Notes under the pieces: generated by a model
Databases searched by the model: none
Seen by the model: the letters and a program-made list of their open reading frames with translations, nothing else
What the model was told of the DNA's origin: nothing
NCBI RefSeq assembly: GCF_003863335.1
Contig: NZ_RRAZ01000006.1
Span: forward strand, 62,001 to 126,000
Direction of reading: 5' to 3'
Source: Falsigemmobacter faecalis
GTDB taxonomy: Bacteria; Pseudomonadota; Alphaproteobacteria; Rhodobacterales; Rhodobacteraceae
DNA: 64,000 nucleotides
Part shown: positions 51,164 through 61,038 of the stretch, piece after piece
How the letters are laid out: every line of letters starts with the position of its first letter
Numbering within the stretch: the first letter of the stretch is position 1
Program-made: the position numbers and the translations under genes

Positions 51164-52339
51164 ATGATTGCCCTTTTGCAACGCGCCCGCAAGTCTGTGG
51201 CCGCATTTGGTCTTGCCGCAGCTGCCGGCATTCTTGCGGCCTGTCAGCCGGTTTCCATGGGCGGGACTGGTCCTGCGATCAATCCCAACGCCCCGGTGCC
51301 GGTGGCGCTGCTGGTTCCAGGCGCTTCGGGTCAGGCCAGTGACCAGCTGCTCGCACGCTCGCTGGAGAATGCCGCGCGGCTGGCGATTGCCGATCTCGGC
51401 GGTGTGCAGATCGATCTGCGCGTCTATCAGACCAGCGGTCAGGCAGGCTCTGCCGGTCCCATCGCCCAACGCGCGGTGGCCGAAGGCGCCCGGGTGATCC
51501 TTGGTCCGCTCTTTGCCCAGGAAGCCAATGCCGCAGGCGTCGCCGTGGCGGCCACCGGCGTGAACGTCATGAGCTTCTCGAATAACACCGACATCGCAGG
51601 CGGCAACGTCTTCGTGCTTGGCCCGACCTTTGAGAACACCGCCAACCGCCTTGTGCGCTATGCGGCGGGTCAGGGTCAGCGCCGGGTAATGATCATTCAC
51701 GACAGAACGCCGGGCGGTGAAGCCGGGCGTAACGCGATCGCCCGCGCCGCCGCAGGAAGCGGTGCGACGGTTGTCGCCCAGAGCGGCTATGAGTTTTCGC
51801 AAAACGGCGTGACCCAGGCGGCCCCCTCGATCGTGGCCACGGCACGCAGCTCAGGGGCGGATGCGCTGTTCTTCACGGCGGATACCGCGGGCTCGCTGCC
51901 GATGATGACGCAGCTGCTGCGCGAGCAGGGGCTCACCCCGGACCAGGCGCGCTATCTGGGCCTGACCCGCTGGGATATTCCTGCGGCCACACTCTCGCTG
52001 CCGGGTCTGCAGGGGGGGTGGTTTGCGCTGCCCGATCCTGCGCTTTATAACGCCTTCCAGGGCCGTTATCAGGCGGCTTACGGCTCGGCTCCGCATCCGG
52101 TGGCCAGCCTTGCGTATGATGGTATCGCCGCGGTAGGCGCCTTGATCAAATCCGGCCGCGCCGATGCGCTGTCGCGCAATTCGCTCACCCAGTCCTCGGG
52201 TTTCGCGGGCGTGGGCGGCGTGTTCCGACTGCGTCCCGACGGCACCAATGAGCGGGCTCTTGCCGTGGCAGAGATCCGCAACAGACAGGTGGTAGTGATT
52301 GACCCTGCTCCGAGAAACTTCTCCGGCTCCCTCTTCTGA
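51164..52339 (+). CDS. penicillin-binding protein activator lipoprotein (LpoA-like)
   Basis: The 391-aa protein has a lipoprotein signal ending in ILAAC (lipobox), followed by a periplasmic-binding-protein type I fold (PVALLVPGASGQASDQ, GARVILGPLFAQEANAAG). LpoA C-terminal-like proteins stimulate class A penicillin-binding proteins from the outer membrane. The start is placed at the second of two adjacent ATGs because GGGAG gives better spacing there. The 3' end overlaps glnD by 41 bp in another frame. Confidence 0.87.
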   Translation: MIALLQRARKSVAAFGLAAAAGILAACQPVSMGGTGPAINPNAPVPVALLVPGASGQASDQLLARSLENAARLAIADLGGVQIDLRVYQTSGQAGSAGPIAQRAVAEGARVILGPLFAQEANAAGVAVAATGVNVMSFSNNTDIAGGNVFVLGPTFENTANRLVRYAAGQGQRRVMIIHDRTPGGEAGRNAIARAAAGSGATVVAQSGYEFSQNGVTQAAPSIVATARSSGADALFFTADTAGSLPMMTQLLREQGLTPDQARYLGLTRWDIPAATLSLPGLQGGWFALPDPALYNAFQGRYQAAYGSAPHPVASLAYDGIAAVGALIKSGRADALSRNSLTQSSGFAGVGGVFRLRPDGTNERALAVAEIRNRQVVVIDPAPRNFSGSLF

Positions 52340-55118
52340 GGCTGACGCGCAACTGACCCTCCGGGACGACTTTCGTCGCTCGGAGGAGACCGCAAAGCTC
52401 TTTGATCCGGCAGATCTGCGCCAGCGCATCTTTGCGGATCTGGACCAGGCCCCCGCCGATCTGGACCCTGCCGCGCGCCGCGCTTTGGTGACGAAACATC
52501 TGGCAGAGGCGAAAAAAGACGCCACCGCCAAACTCTCGGCAGCTTATCTGGCAAGCCCCCGCGCCGTGCGGGGGCTTTTGTCGGCGCAGACCTGGCTGAC
52601 GGATGCGCTTGTGACGACGGCTTATGACGTGGCGCGCAGCCGGTTTCTGCCGTCCGGCACCCCGGATCCGGTGCTGGCCGTCCTGGCCGTCGGCGGCTAT
52701 GGCCGCGCCGAGATGGCGCCGCAATCCGATGTGGATCTGCTGTTTCTGACCGAAGACGACCCCTCGCCCGCCGCCAATCAGGTGGTGGAGAGCATGCTTT
52801 ATCTGCTGTGGGACCTGCGGCTGAAGGTGGGACATGCCACCCGCTCGGTCAAAGACTGCCTGCGGCTCGGGCGTGAAGACATCACCATCCGCACCTCACT
52901 GATCGAAAAGCGCCATATCACCGGCGATGCCGCCCTCAGCGAGACCCTGGCCGGCACCCTGCGCAAACAGCTTTTCGCCTCGACCGTTCCGGAATTTATT
53001 GAAGCCAAACTCGCCGAACGCGCCGAGCGGCACCGCAAACAGGGCGGTCAGCGCTATGTGCTTGAGCCCAATGTCAAAGAGGGCAAGGGCGGGCTGCGCG
53101 ATCTGCAGACGCTGTACTGGATCGGCAAATATATGACCGGCAAGCCGACCGCCGCCATGATGGTGGAAGACGGCCTTTTCGGCCCGGAGGAATATGCCCG
53201 TTTCCGCGCCGCCGAGACCTTTCTCTGGACCGCGCGGGCGCATCTGCATTACCTCGCGGGCCGCGCCATGGACCAGCTGACCTTTGATCTGCAGGTCGAA
53301 GTGGCCGAACGTATGGGCTATACCGACCGCGAAGGCCGCCGCGCGGTTGAGCATTTCATGCAGGATTACTTCCGCTTCGCCACCCATGTGGGCGAACTCA
53401 CGCGGGTCTTTCTGACCGCGCTGGAAGACCGCCACGTCAAAAAAGCGCCACTGCTGGAGGGGCTTTTCTCGCGCCGCCGCAAGGTGAAGCCCGGCTATAA
53501 GGTGCTGCACAACCGGCTGATGGTCGCAGACCCCACGGGATTTCTGGCCGACAAACTGAACCTGCTGCGCCTCTTTGAGGAGGGGCTGCGCACCGGGCTT
53601 CTGATCCATCCCGATGCCATGCGACTGGTCACCGCCAATCTGCAGCTGATCGATGACGACATGCGCGCCACGCCTGAGGCGCAGCGGATCTTCCTCGATC
53701 TGATGCTCAAACACGGCAACCCCGAGCGGGCGTTGCGGCGGATGAATGAGCTGGGGGTTCTGTCGGCTTATATCCCCGAGTTTGAACCCATCGTCGCCAT
53801 GATGCAGTTCAACGTTTACCATCACTACACGGTGGATGAGCATACCATTCAGTGCATCTCGGTCCTCGATCAGCTTGAGCGCGGCGATCTGAAGGGCGAA
53901 TCCCCCATCTCCACCGATATTCTGAAGGCCGGGATCAACCGCAAAGTGCTTTACGTGGCACTTTTGCTGCATGACATCGGCAAGGGGCGCCCCGAGGATC
54001 ACTCGATCCTTGGCGCACAGATCGCGCGGCGGGTGGCCCCGCGTCTGGGGCTGACGCCTGAGGAATGTGAGACCGTCGAATGGCTGATCCGCTATCACCT
54101 GCTGATGTCGGATACCGCGCAAAAGCGCGACATTTCCGATCCGCGCACGGTCAAGGGCTTTGCCCGGCTGGTGGGAACCCGCAAACGGCTTGATCTGCTG
54201 ACGGTGCTGACCGTCTGCGACATCCGCGGTGTGGGTCCGGGCACCTGGAACAACTGGAAAAGCCAGCTTCTGCGCACGCTTTATCATGAAACCGTCCAGG
54301 CTCTGGAGAACGGGCTTGAGGGCGTCACCCGCTCGATGCGCGAGGATGAGGCGAAAAAGGCGCTGCGCGAGGCGCTGAAGGACTGGTCGCGCGCGGATCT
54401 GAAGGCCGAGACCGACCGCCATTACGGCCCCTATTGGCAGGGGCTGCCCTCTGAGACCCATGCGATCTTTGCGCAGATGCTGCGCGGGATTGCCTCGGAT
54501 GAGGTGCGGATCGACCTGCACCCCGATGAGGCGCGCGACGCCACCCGCGCGGCCTTTGTGCTGGAAGATCACCCCGGTATCTTCTCGCGTCTGGCGGGGG
54601 CGCTGGCACTGGTCGGCGCAAATGTGGTCGATGCGCGGACCTATACCTCAAAGGATGGCTATGCCACGGCAGTCTTCTGGGTGCAGGACGCCGATGGCCA
54701 CCCCTATGAGGTCAGCCGCCTGCCGCGTCTGCGCAGCATGATCGACAAGACCCTGCGCGGCGAGGTCGTCGCCCGTGAGGCGCTGAAAGACCGCGATAAG
54801 ATCAAAAAGCGCGACCGCGCCTTCCGCTTTCCGACCAATATCACCTTCGACAATGAAGGCTCGGATATCTACACCCTTATTGAGGTGGAAAGCCGTGACC
54901 GCCCGGGTCTGCTTTATGATCTGACGCGCACCCTGGCGGCCAATAACATCTATATCGCTTCGGCGGTGATTGCGACTTACGGGGCCCAGGTGGTCGATAC
55001 CTTCTACATCAAAGACGCCTTCGGGCTGAAGCTGCACAGCAAACCCAAACTCGAAGCGCTGGAGAAAAAGCTGCGCCAGGCCATCATCGACGGTGCCGAA
55101 CGGGCGCATCAGGCATGA
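52299..55118 (+). CDS. glnD: GlnD, bifunctional PII uridylyltransferase/uridylyl-removing enzyme
   Basis: The 939-aa protein has four domains in order: nucleotidyltransferase (GGYGRAEMAPQSDVDLLFL), a linker with VKEGKGGLRDLQTLYWI, an HD phosphohydrolase (LLHDIGKGRPEDHS), and two ACT domains (DHPGIFSRLAGALALVGANV and DRPGLLYDLTRTLAANNIYI). It senses glutamine and modifies GlnB/GlnK at Tyr51. The likely start is a TTG 41 bp inside the preceding gene, and no better start is obvious. murJ overlaps its end by 4 bp. Confidence 0.95.
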   Translation: MTLLRETSPAPSSEADAQLTLRDDFRRSEETAKLFDPADLRQRIFADLDQAPADLDPAARRALVTKHLAEAKKDATAKLSAAYLASPRAVRGLLSAQTWLTDALVTTAYDVARSRFLPSGTPDPVLAVLAVGGYGRAEMAPQSDVDLLFLTEDDPSPAANQVVESMLYLLWDLRLKVGHATRSVKDCLRLGREDITIRTSLIEKRHITGDAALSETLAGTLRKQLFASTVPEFIEAKLAERAERHRKQGGQRYVLEPNVKEGKGGLRDLQTLYWIGKYMTGKPTAAMMVEDGLFGPEEYARFRAAETFLWTARAHLHYLAGRAMDQLTFDLQVEVAERMGYTDREGRRAVEHFMQDYFRFATHVGELTRVFLTALEDRHVKKAPLLEGLFSRRRKVKPGYKVLHNRLMVADPTGFLADKLNLLRLFEEGLRTGLLIHPDAMRLVTANLQLIDDDMRATPEAQRIFLDLMLKHGNPERALRRMNELGVLSAYIPEFEPIVAMMQFNVYHHYTVDEHTIQCISVLDQLERGDLKGESPISTDILKAGINRKVLYVALLLHDIGKGRPEDHSILGAQIARRVAPRLGLTPEECETVEWLIRYHLLMSDTAQKRDISDPRTVKGFARLVGTRKRLDLLTVLTVCDIRGVGPGTWNNWKSQLLRTLYHETVQALENGLEGVTRSMREDEAKKALREALKDWSRADLKAETDRHYGPYWQGLPSETHAIFAQMLRGIASDEVRIDLHPDEARDATRAAFVLEDHPGIFSRLAGALALVGANVVDARTYTSKDGYATAVFWVQDADGHPYEVSRLPRLRSMIDKTLRGEVVAREALKDRDKIKKRDRAFRFPTNITFDNEGSDIYTLIEVESRDRPGLLYDLTRTLAANNIYIASAVIATYGAQVVDTFYIKDAFGLKLHSKPKLEALEKKLRQAIIDGAERAHQA

Positions 55119-56659
55119 AGCCGGTGCGACTGATCCGCTCGGCCGTGGTGGTCGGGTCCTGGACGCTGCTGTCGCGCGGCGCGGGCTTTGCCCGCGATAT
55201 GATGATGGCCGCCTATCTCGGCGCAGGCCCCGCGGCTGAGGCTTTTCTGGTGGCCTTTTCGCTGCCGAATATGTTCCGCCGCTTCTTCGCCGAGGGCGCT
55301 TTCAACATGGCCTTCGTGCCGATGTTCGCCAAAAAGATGCAAAACGGCGAGGATGCAAAGGGCTTTGCCGAGGATGCTTTCGGCGGTATGGCCGCGATTC
55401 TGACGCTGTTTTCGCTGATCGGCACCGCGCTGATGCCCTGGCTCGTCTGGGCCATGGCGGCGGGCTTTGCGGGGGACGCGCGCTTCGATCTGGCCGTGCT
55501 CTACGGGCGGATCGGCTTTTGCTATATCCTCTTTATCTCGCTGGTGGCGCTGATTTCGGGTGTGCTCAATACCATGGGGCGCTTTACCGAGGCCTCTTTT
55601 GTGCCGGTGCTGATGAACCTTCTGTTCATCGCGGCCATGTGGATGGCGGCGCAGTTCGGCTGGGATATGGGGCTGACCCTGGCCTGGACGGTGCCGGTGG
55701 CGGGGGTTGCGCAATTCGCGCTGACCTGGGCTGCGGCGGCGAAGGCGGGCTATGTGCTGAAACCCCGCCGCCCGAGGCTGACGCCCGAACTGAAACGCCT
55801 CTTTGTCATCGCGGCCCCCGCCGTTCTGGCCGGCGGCGTGGTGCAGGTGAACCTGCTGGTCGGCCGCCAGGTGGCAAGCTTTACCGAAGGCGCGGTGGCC
55901 TGGCTCGCCTATGCCGACCGGCTCTATCAGCTGCCGCTTGGGGTGGTGGGCATTGCCATCGGCACCGTGCTGCTGCCCGACCTCTCGCGCCGCCTCAGCG
56001 CCAATGACCTGGAAGGGGGCCGCAATTCCCTCAACCGCGCGACCGAGCTGTCACTGGCCCTGACCCTGCCCGCCGCCGTGGCACTGATGGTCATCGCCAC
56101 CCCGCTGATCGCGGTGCTTTACGGGCGCGGCGAATTTGGCGCGACCGATATCACCAATACGGCCCTGGCGCTGGCGATCTATGGCGCGGGGCTTCCGGCC
56201 TTCGTGCTGCAAAAGACCCTGCAGCCGCTCTATTACGCCCGCGAAGACACCCGCCGCCCCTTCCGCTTTGCGCTGGTGTCGATGTGTGTGAACCTCGGGA
56301 TCGCCATTGGCCTGCAACCGCTGATCGGCTTTGCGGCGGCCGCATTGGCCACCACGCTCGCAGGCTGGTTCATGGTGCTGCAGCTTTGGGCGGGCACCCG
56401 CGCCATGGGGGAGGCGGCCCGCGCCGATGCGCGGCTGAAGTCGCGGATCTGGCGCATCCTTCTCGCCTGCCTGGTGATGGGCGCGGTGCTTTACGGCGCA
56501 CAGATCGCCCTGGCCGATCTGCTGGCGGCGCGCGGGATGCGCTGGCCGGTGCTCGGACTTCTGGTCGTAACGGGGATGCTCAGCTATTTCGCGGCGGGCT
56601 TTGCCCTGCGCGCCTTCCGGCTGTCGGATTTCCAAAGCGCCCTGCGCCGCCGGGGCTGA
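55115..56659 (+). CDS. murJ: MurJ, lipid II flippase
   Basis: The 514-aa MOP-superfamily transporter has about fourteen helices. Family signatures include GFARDMMMAAYLGAGPAAEAFLVA, LPNMFRRFFAEGAFNMAFVP and RPFRFALVS. It flips lipid II for peptidoglycan synthesis. The start overlaps glnD by 4 bp, so cell-wall export and nitrogen sensing are co-transcribed, as in other Rhodobacteraceae. Confidence 0.95.
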   Translation: MKPVRLIRSAVVVGSWTLLSRGAGFARDMMMAAYLGAGPAAEAFLVAFSLPNMFRRFFAEGAFNMAFVPMFAKKMQNGEDAKGFAEDAFGGMAAILTLFSLIGTALMPWLVWAMAAGFAGDARFDLAVLYGRIGFCYILFISLVALISGVLNTMGRFTEASFVPVLMNLLFIAAMWMAAQFGWDMGLTLAWTVPVAGVAQFALTWAAAAKAGYVLKPRRPRLTPELKRLFVIAAPAVLAGGVVQVNLLVGRQVASFTEGAVAWLAYADRLYQLPLGVVGIAIGTVLLPDLSRRLSANDLEGGRNSLNRATELSLALTLPAAVALMVIATPLIAVLYGRGEFGATDITNTALALAIYGAGLPAFVLQKTLQPLYYAREDTRRPFRFALVSMCVNLGIAIGLQPLIGFAAAALATTLAGWFMVLQLWAGTRAMGEAARADARLKSRIWRILLACLVMGAVLYGAQIALADLLAARGMRWPVLGLLVVTGMLSYFAAGFALRAFRLSDFQSALRRRG

Positions 56660-56670
56660 CGCGGGGGTTT

Positions 56671-56694
56671 TCAGGGGGCCTGAGGGCCCCCTGA
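56671..56694. terminator. hairpin between murJ and sdaA ends
   Basis: A perfect 10-bp stem TCAGGGGGCC / GGCCCCCTGA with a TGAG loop lies in the 84-bp gap between converging genes. A TTTT run precedes rather than follows it on the plus strand, so termination strength is uncertain. Confidence 0.5.
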
Positions 56695-56743
56695 AGCCGG
56701 GGGTGCGGGGGCGGGCACGCCCCCGCCCTGCCCCGCCCGTCTG

Positions 56744-58123
56744 TCAACACTCCGGAATATTCACCGCGAGACCGCCCAGAGAGGTCTCTTTGTAGCGCGT
56801 ATCCATATCGCGCCCGGTCTGACGCATGGTCTCAATACAGGCATCGAGCGAGACCAGATGCTGCCCGTCCCCGCGCAACGCGAGAGAGGCCGCCGCGACC
56901 GCCTTGATCGCGCCCAGCCCGTTCCTCTCGATACAGGGCACCTGCACAAGCCCCGCGACCGGATCACAGGTCATCCCAAGGTGATGCTCCAGCGCGATCT
57001 CAGCGGCATTCTCCACTTGTTCCGGGCTGCCGCCCAGCACCGCACAAAGCCCCGCCGCCGCCATGGCTGCGGCAGAGCCGACCTCCGCCTGACAGCCGCA
57101 TTCCGCGCCTGAGATCGAGGCATTATGCTTGCACAGCCCGCCAATCGCCGCCGCCGTCAGCAGAAATTCCCCGACCCGCGCCTCCGAAGCCCCCGGCACA
57201 TGATCAAGCCAGTAGCGGATCACCGCAGGCACCACCCCCGCCGCGCCATTGGTGGGCGCGGTCACCACCTGGCCCCCGGCTGCGTTTTCTTCATTCACCG
57301 CCATGCCATAAAGGCTGATCCAGTCGTTGATGATATGGGGCGCCGAGACATTCAGTCCGCGCTCCGCCAGCAGCGCCTGATGGATGCCCCGCGCGCGGCG
57401 GCGCACCTTCAGCCCGCCCGGCAGGATCCCCTCTCCCGCAAGACCGCGGTCCATGCAGTCGCGCATCACCCGCCAGATCCGCATCAGCCCGGCATCAAGA
57501 TCCTCCGGGCTGCGCAGCGCCAGCTCATTGGCGCGCTTCAGCGCCGCGATGCTCAGCCCCGTGGATTTCGCCATGGCCAGCATCCCGGCCGCCTTATCAA
57601 AGGGATAGGGCACCACAGGCCCCCGGGGACCAAGCCCCGACTGCCCCGCCGCCAACTCCGCCGCGGTCAGCACAAAGCCGCCGCCGACCGAATAATAGGT
57701 CTCCTCGAACAGCAGATCGCCCTGAGCGTCGAGCGCCTGAAGCACCATCCCATTGGCATGCCCCGGCAGCGAGGGGCCGAAATCCATCGCCAGATCGCGC
57801 CGGGGGTCGAATTTCAGCTCCCCCAGCCCCTCGACCGGGATCCGCGCGCTGGCCGTAATCGCGGCCATCGCCGCCTCTGCCGCCACCGCATCAAAGGTCT
57901 CGGGCAGAAAGCCCGCGAGCCCCAGAATGACCGCGCGGTCCGAGGCATGACCCACCCCGGTCAGCGCCAGCGAGCCATGAAGCCGCGCCCGCAGCGCTTT
58001 GGGCTGAAAGGGGCTGGCGCGCAGCCGCCCGAGAAAGCGGCCCGCCGCCACCATCGGCCCCATGGTATGACTGGAGGAGGGGCCGATGCCAATTTTGAAC
58101 AGATCAAAGACAGAAAGAAACAT
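56744..58123 (-). CDS. sdaA: L-serine ammonia-lyase, single-chain Fe-S type
   Basis: The 459-aa protein fuses the beta domain ([18 protein letters not shown]) and the alpha domain, with cluster cysteines in [20 protein letters not shown] and [16 protein letters not shown]. It deaminates L-serine to pyruvate using a 4Fe-4S cluster. It lies 11 bp downstream of the class A penicillin-binding protein gene on the same strand and may be read through from it. Confidence 0.95.
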   Translation of the reverse strand: MFLSVFDLFKIGIGPSSSHTMGPMVAAGRFLGRLRASPFQPKALRARLHGSLALTGVGHASDRAVILGLAGFLPETFDAVAAEAAMAAITASARIPVEGLGELKFDPRRDLAMDFGPSLPGHANGMVLQALDAQGDLLFEETYYSVGGGFVLTAAELAAGQSGLGPRGPVVPYPFDKAAGMLAMAKSTGLSIAALKRANELALRSPEDLDAGLMRIWRVMRDCMDRGLAGEGILPGGLKVRRRARGIHQALLAERGLNVSAPHIINDWISLYGMAVNEENAAGGQVVTAPTNGAAGVVPAVIRYWLDHVPGASEARVGEFLLTAAAIGGLCKHNASISGAECGCQAEVGSAAAMAAAGLCAVLGGSPEQVENAAEIALEHHLGMTCDPVAGLVQVPCIERNGLGAIKAVAAASLALRGDGQHLVSLDACIETMRQTGRDMDTRYKETSLGGLAVNIPEC

Positions 58124-58134
58124 CGCGCCCGGCC

Positions 58135-60393
58135 TTACCAGCGTCCGCCAAGCAGATTGTCGAGCACGCCATTGATCTGATCCCCAAGGCTCGGAGCCGG
58201 ACCGATTGGCGTCCTTTCAATATAGCCGCCCTGGGCGTTCGGATCGTTGGGATTATAGCCGGGGTTATAATTCGGATCACCATAGCCATCCGACTGCGCG
58301 GTTGAGGTATTGCTGGTATCGGGCCGCGCACGCGGCTCGGGCACTTTCACGGGCAGCGGGCGGGCGGGCAGACCTTTGTGAACGCGGGTCATCACCTCCT
58401 GCCAGATCTCAGCGGGAAGACCGCCGCCCGTCACGCCGGTCAGCGGACGGTTGTCGTCATAGCCCATCCAGACCCCGGCAACGTAATCCGCCGTAAAGCC
58501 CAGGAACCAGGCATCACGCGCCCCTTGGGTGGTGCCGCTTTTGCCCGCGGCCTCCCGCCCCGGGAGTTTCGCCCGCGTCCCGGTGCCGCCCTCGATCACC
58601 TGTTTCAGCATCCAGGTCAGATACTGCGCCGCGTCTTCCTGGATCACCCGCTCGCCGATACCGCCGCTCTGCGTCAGCAGCGGGTTCTTTTCGCCCCGCA
58701 GCGTCAGATCGATCATGCCGTAAGGCTTTACGGCCGAGCCGCCGTTCAGGATCCCGGCATAGGCCCCGGTCATCTCCACAAGCGTCGCCTCTGACACCCC
58801 AAGCGCCAGCGCCGGGCCATTGGCCAGATCCGAGACGATGCCGAAATCTTCGGCCACTTTGCGCACCGCCTCACGGCCAGCCGATTCCGAGACCCTGACG
58901 GCGGGAATGTTCAGCGACTGCTTCACCGCCTCTGCCAGGGTCACAATGCCCGAAAAGCGCCGGGTGTAGTTCTGCGGCGTCCAGGGACCCGAGCCGGGGA
59001 TATTCAGCGTCAGCGGGCTGTCGTCGACGAAATCCATCGGCGAATAGCCCAGATCCAGGGCCGCCGCATAGACGAAGGGCTTAAAGGCCGATCCGGTCTG
59101 CCGCCGCGCCTGAGACGCCCGGTTGAAACTGCCCGGTGCCGCTTTATTGCGCCCGCCCACCATGGCACGCACCGCACCATCAGCAGACATCACCACCACC
59201 GCGGCCTGGGCGACCGAGCCCTCACGGACCTTATTGGTGAAGATATAGCTGACCGCATCTTCGGCGGCCTTTTGCAGATGCTGATCCAGCGTGGTGTGCA
59301 AAATCACATCTTCCGTGGTTCCGCGTGCCAGATAAGAGGGCACCGAATCCATCACCCAATCGGCAAAATAGCCCCCCGCAGGCTGCGTCGCCTGGGGCGA
59401 AAGCGTGGCCGGAGAGGCGCGCGCCGCATCGGCCTCAGCTTTGCTCAGAAGGCCCTGCTCCTGCATCAGGCCCAGAACCACATTCGCCCGCGCCTGCGAC
59501 CGCGCCAGATTGCTGGTCGGCGCATAGGTCGAGGGCGCGACCAGCAGACCCGCCAGCATGGCGGCTTCCTGCGCGTTCAGCTCGGCTGCGGATTTTGCGA
59601 AATAGCGCTGCGCCGCCGCCTCAAAGCCGCGGGTGCCCGCGCCCAGATAGGCCCGGTTCAGATAGATCGTCAGAATGTCGTCTTTGGAGTATTTCCACTC
59701 CAGCGCCAGCGCATAGGGCATTTCCTTGAGCTTGCGCACCAGCGAGCCGCGACGGCAGTCGGTCTCATATTCGGTCTCATTCTTCCAGCGGGTCGCATCG
59801 TAGTCGACCCCAAGGCACAGAAGTTTCGCGACCTGCTGCGTGATGGTCGAGCCACCGTGACCCTGAAAGGGTTTGCGCCCTTCGGACATATTGATGCGGA
59901 TCGCGCCTGCAATGCCCCGCGGGCTGACGCCCCAGTGGCCGTAAAAGCGCTTATCCTCGGTGGCGATCACGGCATTGCGCAGATATTTTGAGACCTTCTC
60001 GGCGCGCACATCGCCGCCATAGGTCTCGCCGCGCCAGGCGAAGACATCGCCTTCATTGTCCAAAATCGTGACCGAGCCCCGCGCGCGGCCATCAAGAAGC
60101 GCGTTCAACTCAGGAAGCTGTGAATAGAAATAGAAGGTCACCGCAAAGATGCCGAGGGCAACCACGGCCCCGACCCGCCAGATCAGACCCCAGAACACCC
60201 GGAAAATTGCCCCGAAAATCGCGCCGAAAAAGCGACCCACCGGCCCCCCACGACGCCCGCCACCGCCCGAGCCACCGCCTGTGCGGCGGGGCTTGGCGGC
60301 AGGTTTACGCGGTGCTGCGGCCGCAGGTTTCCGGGCGCTGACTGCACGGCGCGGCGCCACCAGCGGGGTACGATTACTCGGTCTGCTCGTCAT
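58135..60393 (-). CDS. class A penicillin-binding protein (PBP1A-like)
   Basis: This is a 752-aa bifunctional peptidoglycan synthase. A basic Pro/Ala/Gly-rich cytoplasmic tail of about 60 residues leads into a helix (VGAVVALGIFAVTFYFYS). The glycosyltransferase domain (AVIATEDKRFYGHWGVSPRG, GGSTITQQVAK) is followed by a transpeptidase with SxxK in TGSAFKPF, SLN and KSGTT motifs. The start is placed at MTSRPSNR; an upstream in-frame start would add 28 unconserved residues. It may be the partner of the LpoA-like lipoprotein encoded about 7 kb away. Confidence 0.92.
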   Translation of the reverse strand: MTSRPSNRTPLVAPRRAVSARKPAAAAPRKPAAKPRRTGGGSGGGGRRGGPVGRFFGAIFGAIFRVFWGLIWRVGAVVALGIFAVTFYFYSQLPELNALLDGRARGSVTILDNEGDVFAWRGETYGGDVRAEKVSKYLRNAVIATEDKRFYGHWGVSPRGIAGAIRINMSEGRKPFQGHGGSTITQQVAKLLCLGVDYDATRWKNETEYETDCRRGSLVRKLKEMPYALALEWKYSKDDILTIYLNRAYLGAGTRGFEAAAQRYFAKSAAELNAQEAAMLAGLLVAPSTYAPTSNLARSQARANVVLGLMQEQGLLSKAEADAARASPATLSPQATQPAGGYFADWVMDSVPSYLARGTTEDVILHTTLDQHLQKAAEDAVSYIFTNKVREGSVAQAAVVVMSADGAVRAMVGGRNKAAPGSFNRASQARRQTGSAFKPFVYAAALDLGYSPMDFVDDSPLTLNIPGSGPWTPQNYTRRFSGIVTLAEAVKQSLNIPAVRVSESAGREAVRKVAEDFGIVSDLANGPALALGVSEATLVEMTGAYAGILNGGSAVKPYGMIDLTLRGEKNPLLTQSGGIGERVIQEDAAQYLTWMLKQVIEGGTGTRAKLPGREAAGKSGTTQGARDAWFLGFTADYVAGVWMGYDDNRPLTGVTGGGLPAEIWQEVMTRVHKGLPARPLPVKVPEPRARPDTSNTSTAQSDGYGDPNYNPGYNPNDPNAQGGYIERTPIGPAPSLGDQINGVLDNLLGGRW

Positions 60394-60670
60394 TCGGCCT
60401 AACGCCCCCGGACGCACCGGCGGCCCCTGATTGGTTTTGCGCACATTAAACCGGAAGCGGGCTGAGGCGAAGCTCAAAACCCATCACGATTCGCGTCACA
60501 ACCCCGCCCAAGGATTAAGCACGAGGGCCTCTCTGTGCAAAAATTGTGCAATTTCACGGGATTCTGCCCCTTTTTCGGACCAGCTCAATCTGTGCATCGG
60601 CGGCTTTTTGCTTTGTCGTGAAGTCACAGAACCGCGAGGGCCATTCAGGCAGCCCACAAAGGGGGAAGAC

Positions 60671-61009
60671 GTGAAACTCATCATTGCGACGATCAAGCCA
60701 TTCAAGCTGGAAGAAGTCCGCGAAGCACTGACCAAAATTGGTGTGCGCGGTATGATGGTCACTGAAATCAAAGGCTTCGGCACCCAGTCCGGTCACACCG
60801 AGATCTATCGCGGCGCCGAATATGCCGTGAATTTTGTGCCGAAAGTAAAGCTTGAGCTGGTGGTTCAGGACAGCATGGCCGACCAGGTCACCGAGACCAT
60901 CCGGGCCGCTGCCATGACCGGCAAGATCGGCGACGGCAAAATTTTCACGCTCGACGTTGAAGCCGCGCTGCGCGTGCGCACCGGCGAGACCGACGACAAC
61001 GCCCTCTGA
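60671..61009 (+). CDS. glnK: GlnK-type PII nitrogen regulatory protein
   Basis: The 112-aa PII protein starts at a GTG preceded by GGGGGAAG. It has the N-terminal MKLIIATIKPFKLEEVREAL, the T-loop with Tyr51 in GHTEIYRGAEY, and the C-terminal GKIFTLDVE-type segment. Tyr51 is the site modified by GlnD, also in this window. Pairing with amtB, 29 bp downstream, identifies it as GlnK. It blocks AmtB when nitrogen is ample. Confidence 0.95.
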   Translation: MKLIIATIKPFKLEEVREALTKIGVRGMMVTEIKGFGTQSGHTEIYRGAEYAVNFVPKVKLELVVQDSMADQVTETIRAAAMTGKIGDGKIFTLDVEAALRVRTGETDDNAL

Positions 61010-61038
61010 CCCGCCTGACCGCGAAGGACAAAGCAAAA

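Noticed and set aside
60540-60625. Possible sigma-54 promoter or NtrC sites before glnK-amtB
   Set aside because: The best GG...GC pair has the wrong spacing (9 instead of 10). The TGTGC repeats do not form the expected NtrC dyad. Nitrogen control is likely but no site could be supported.
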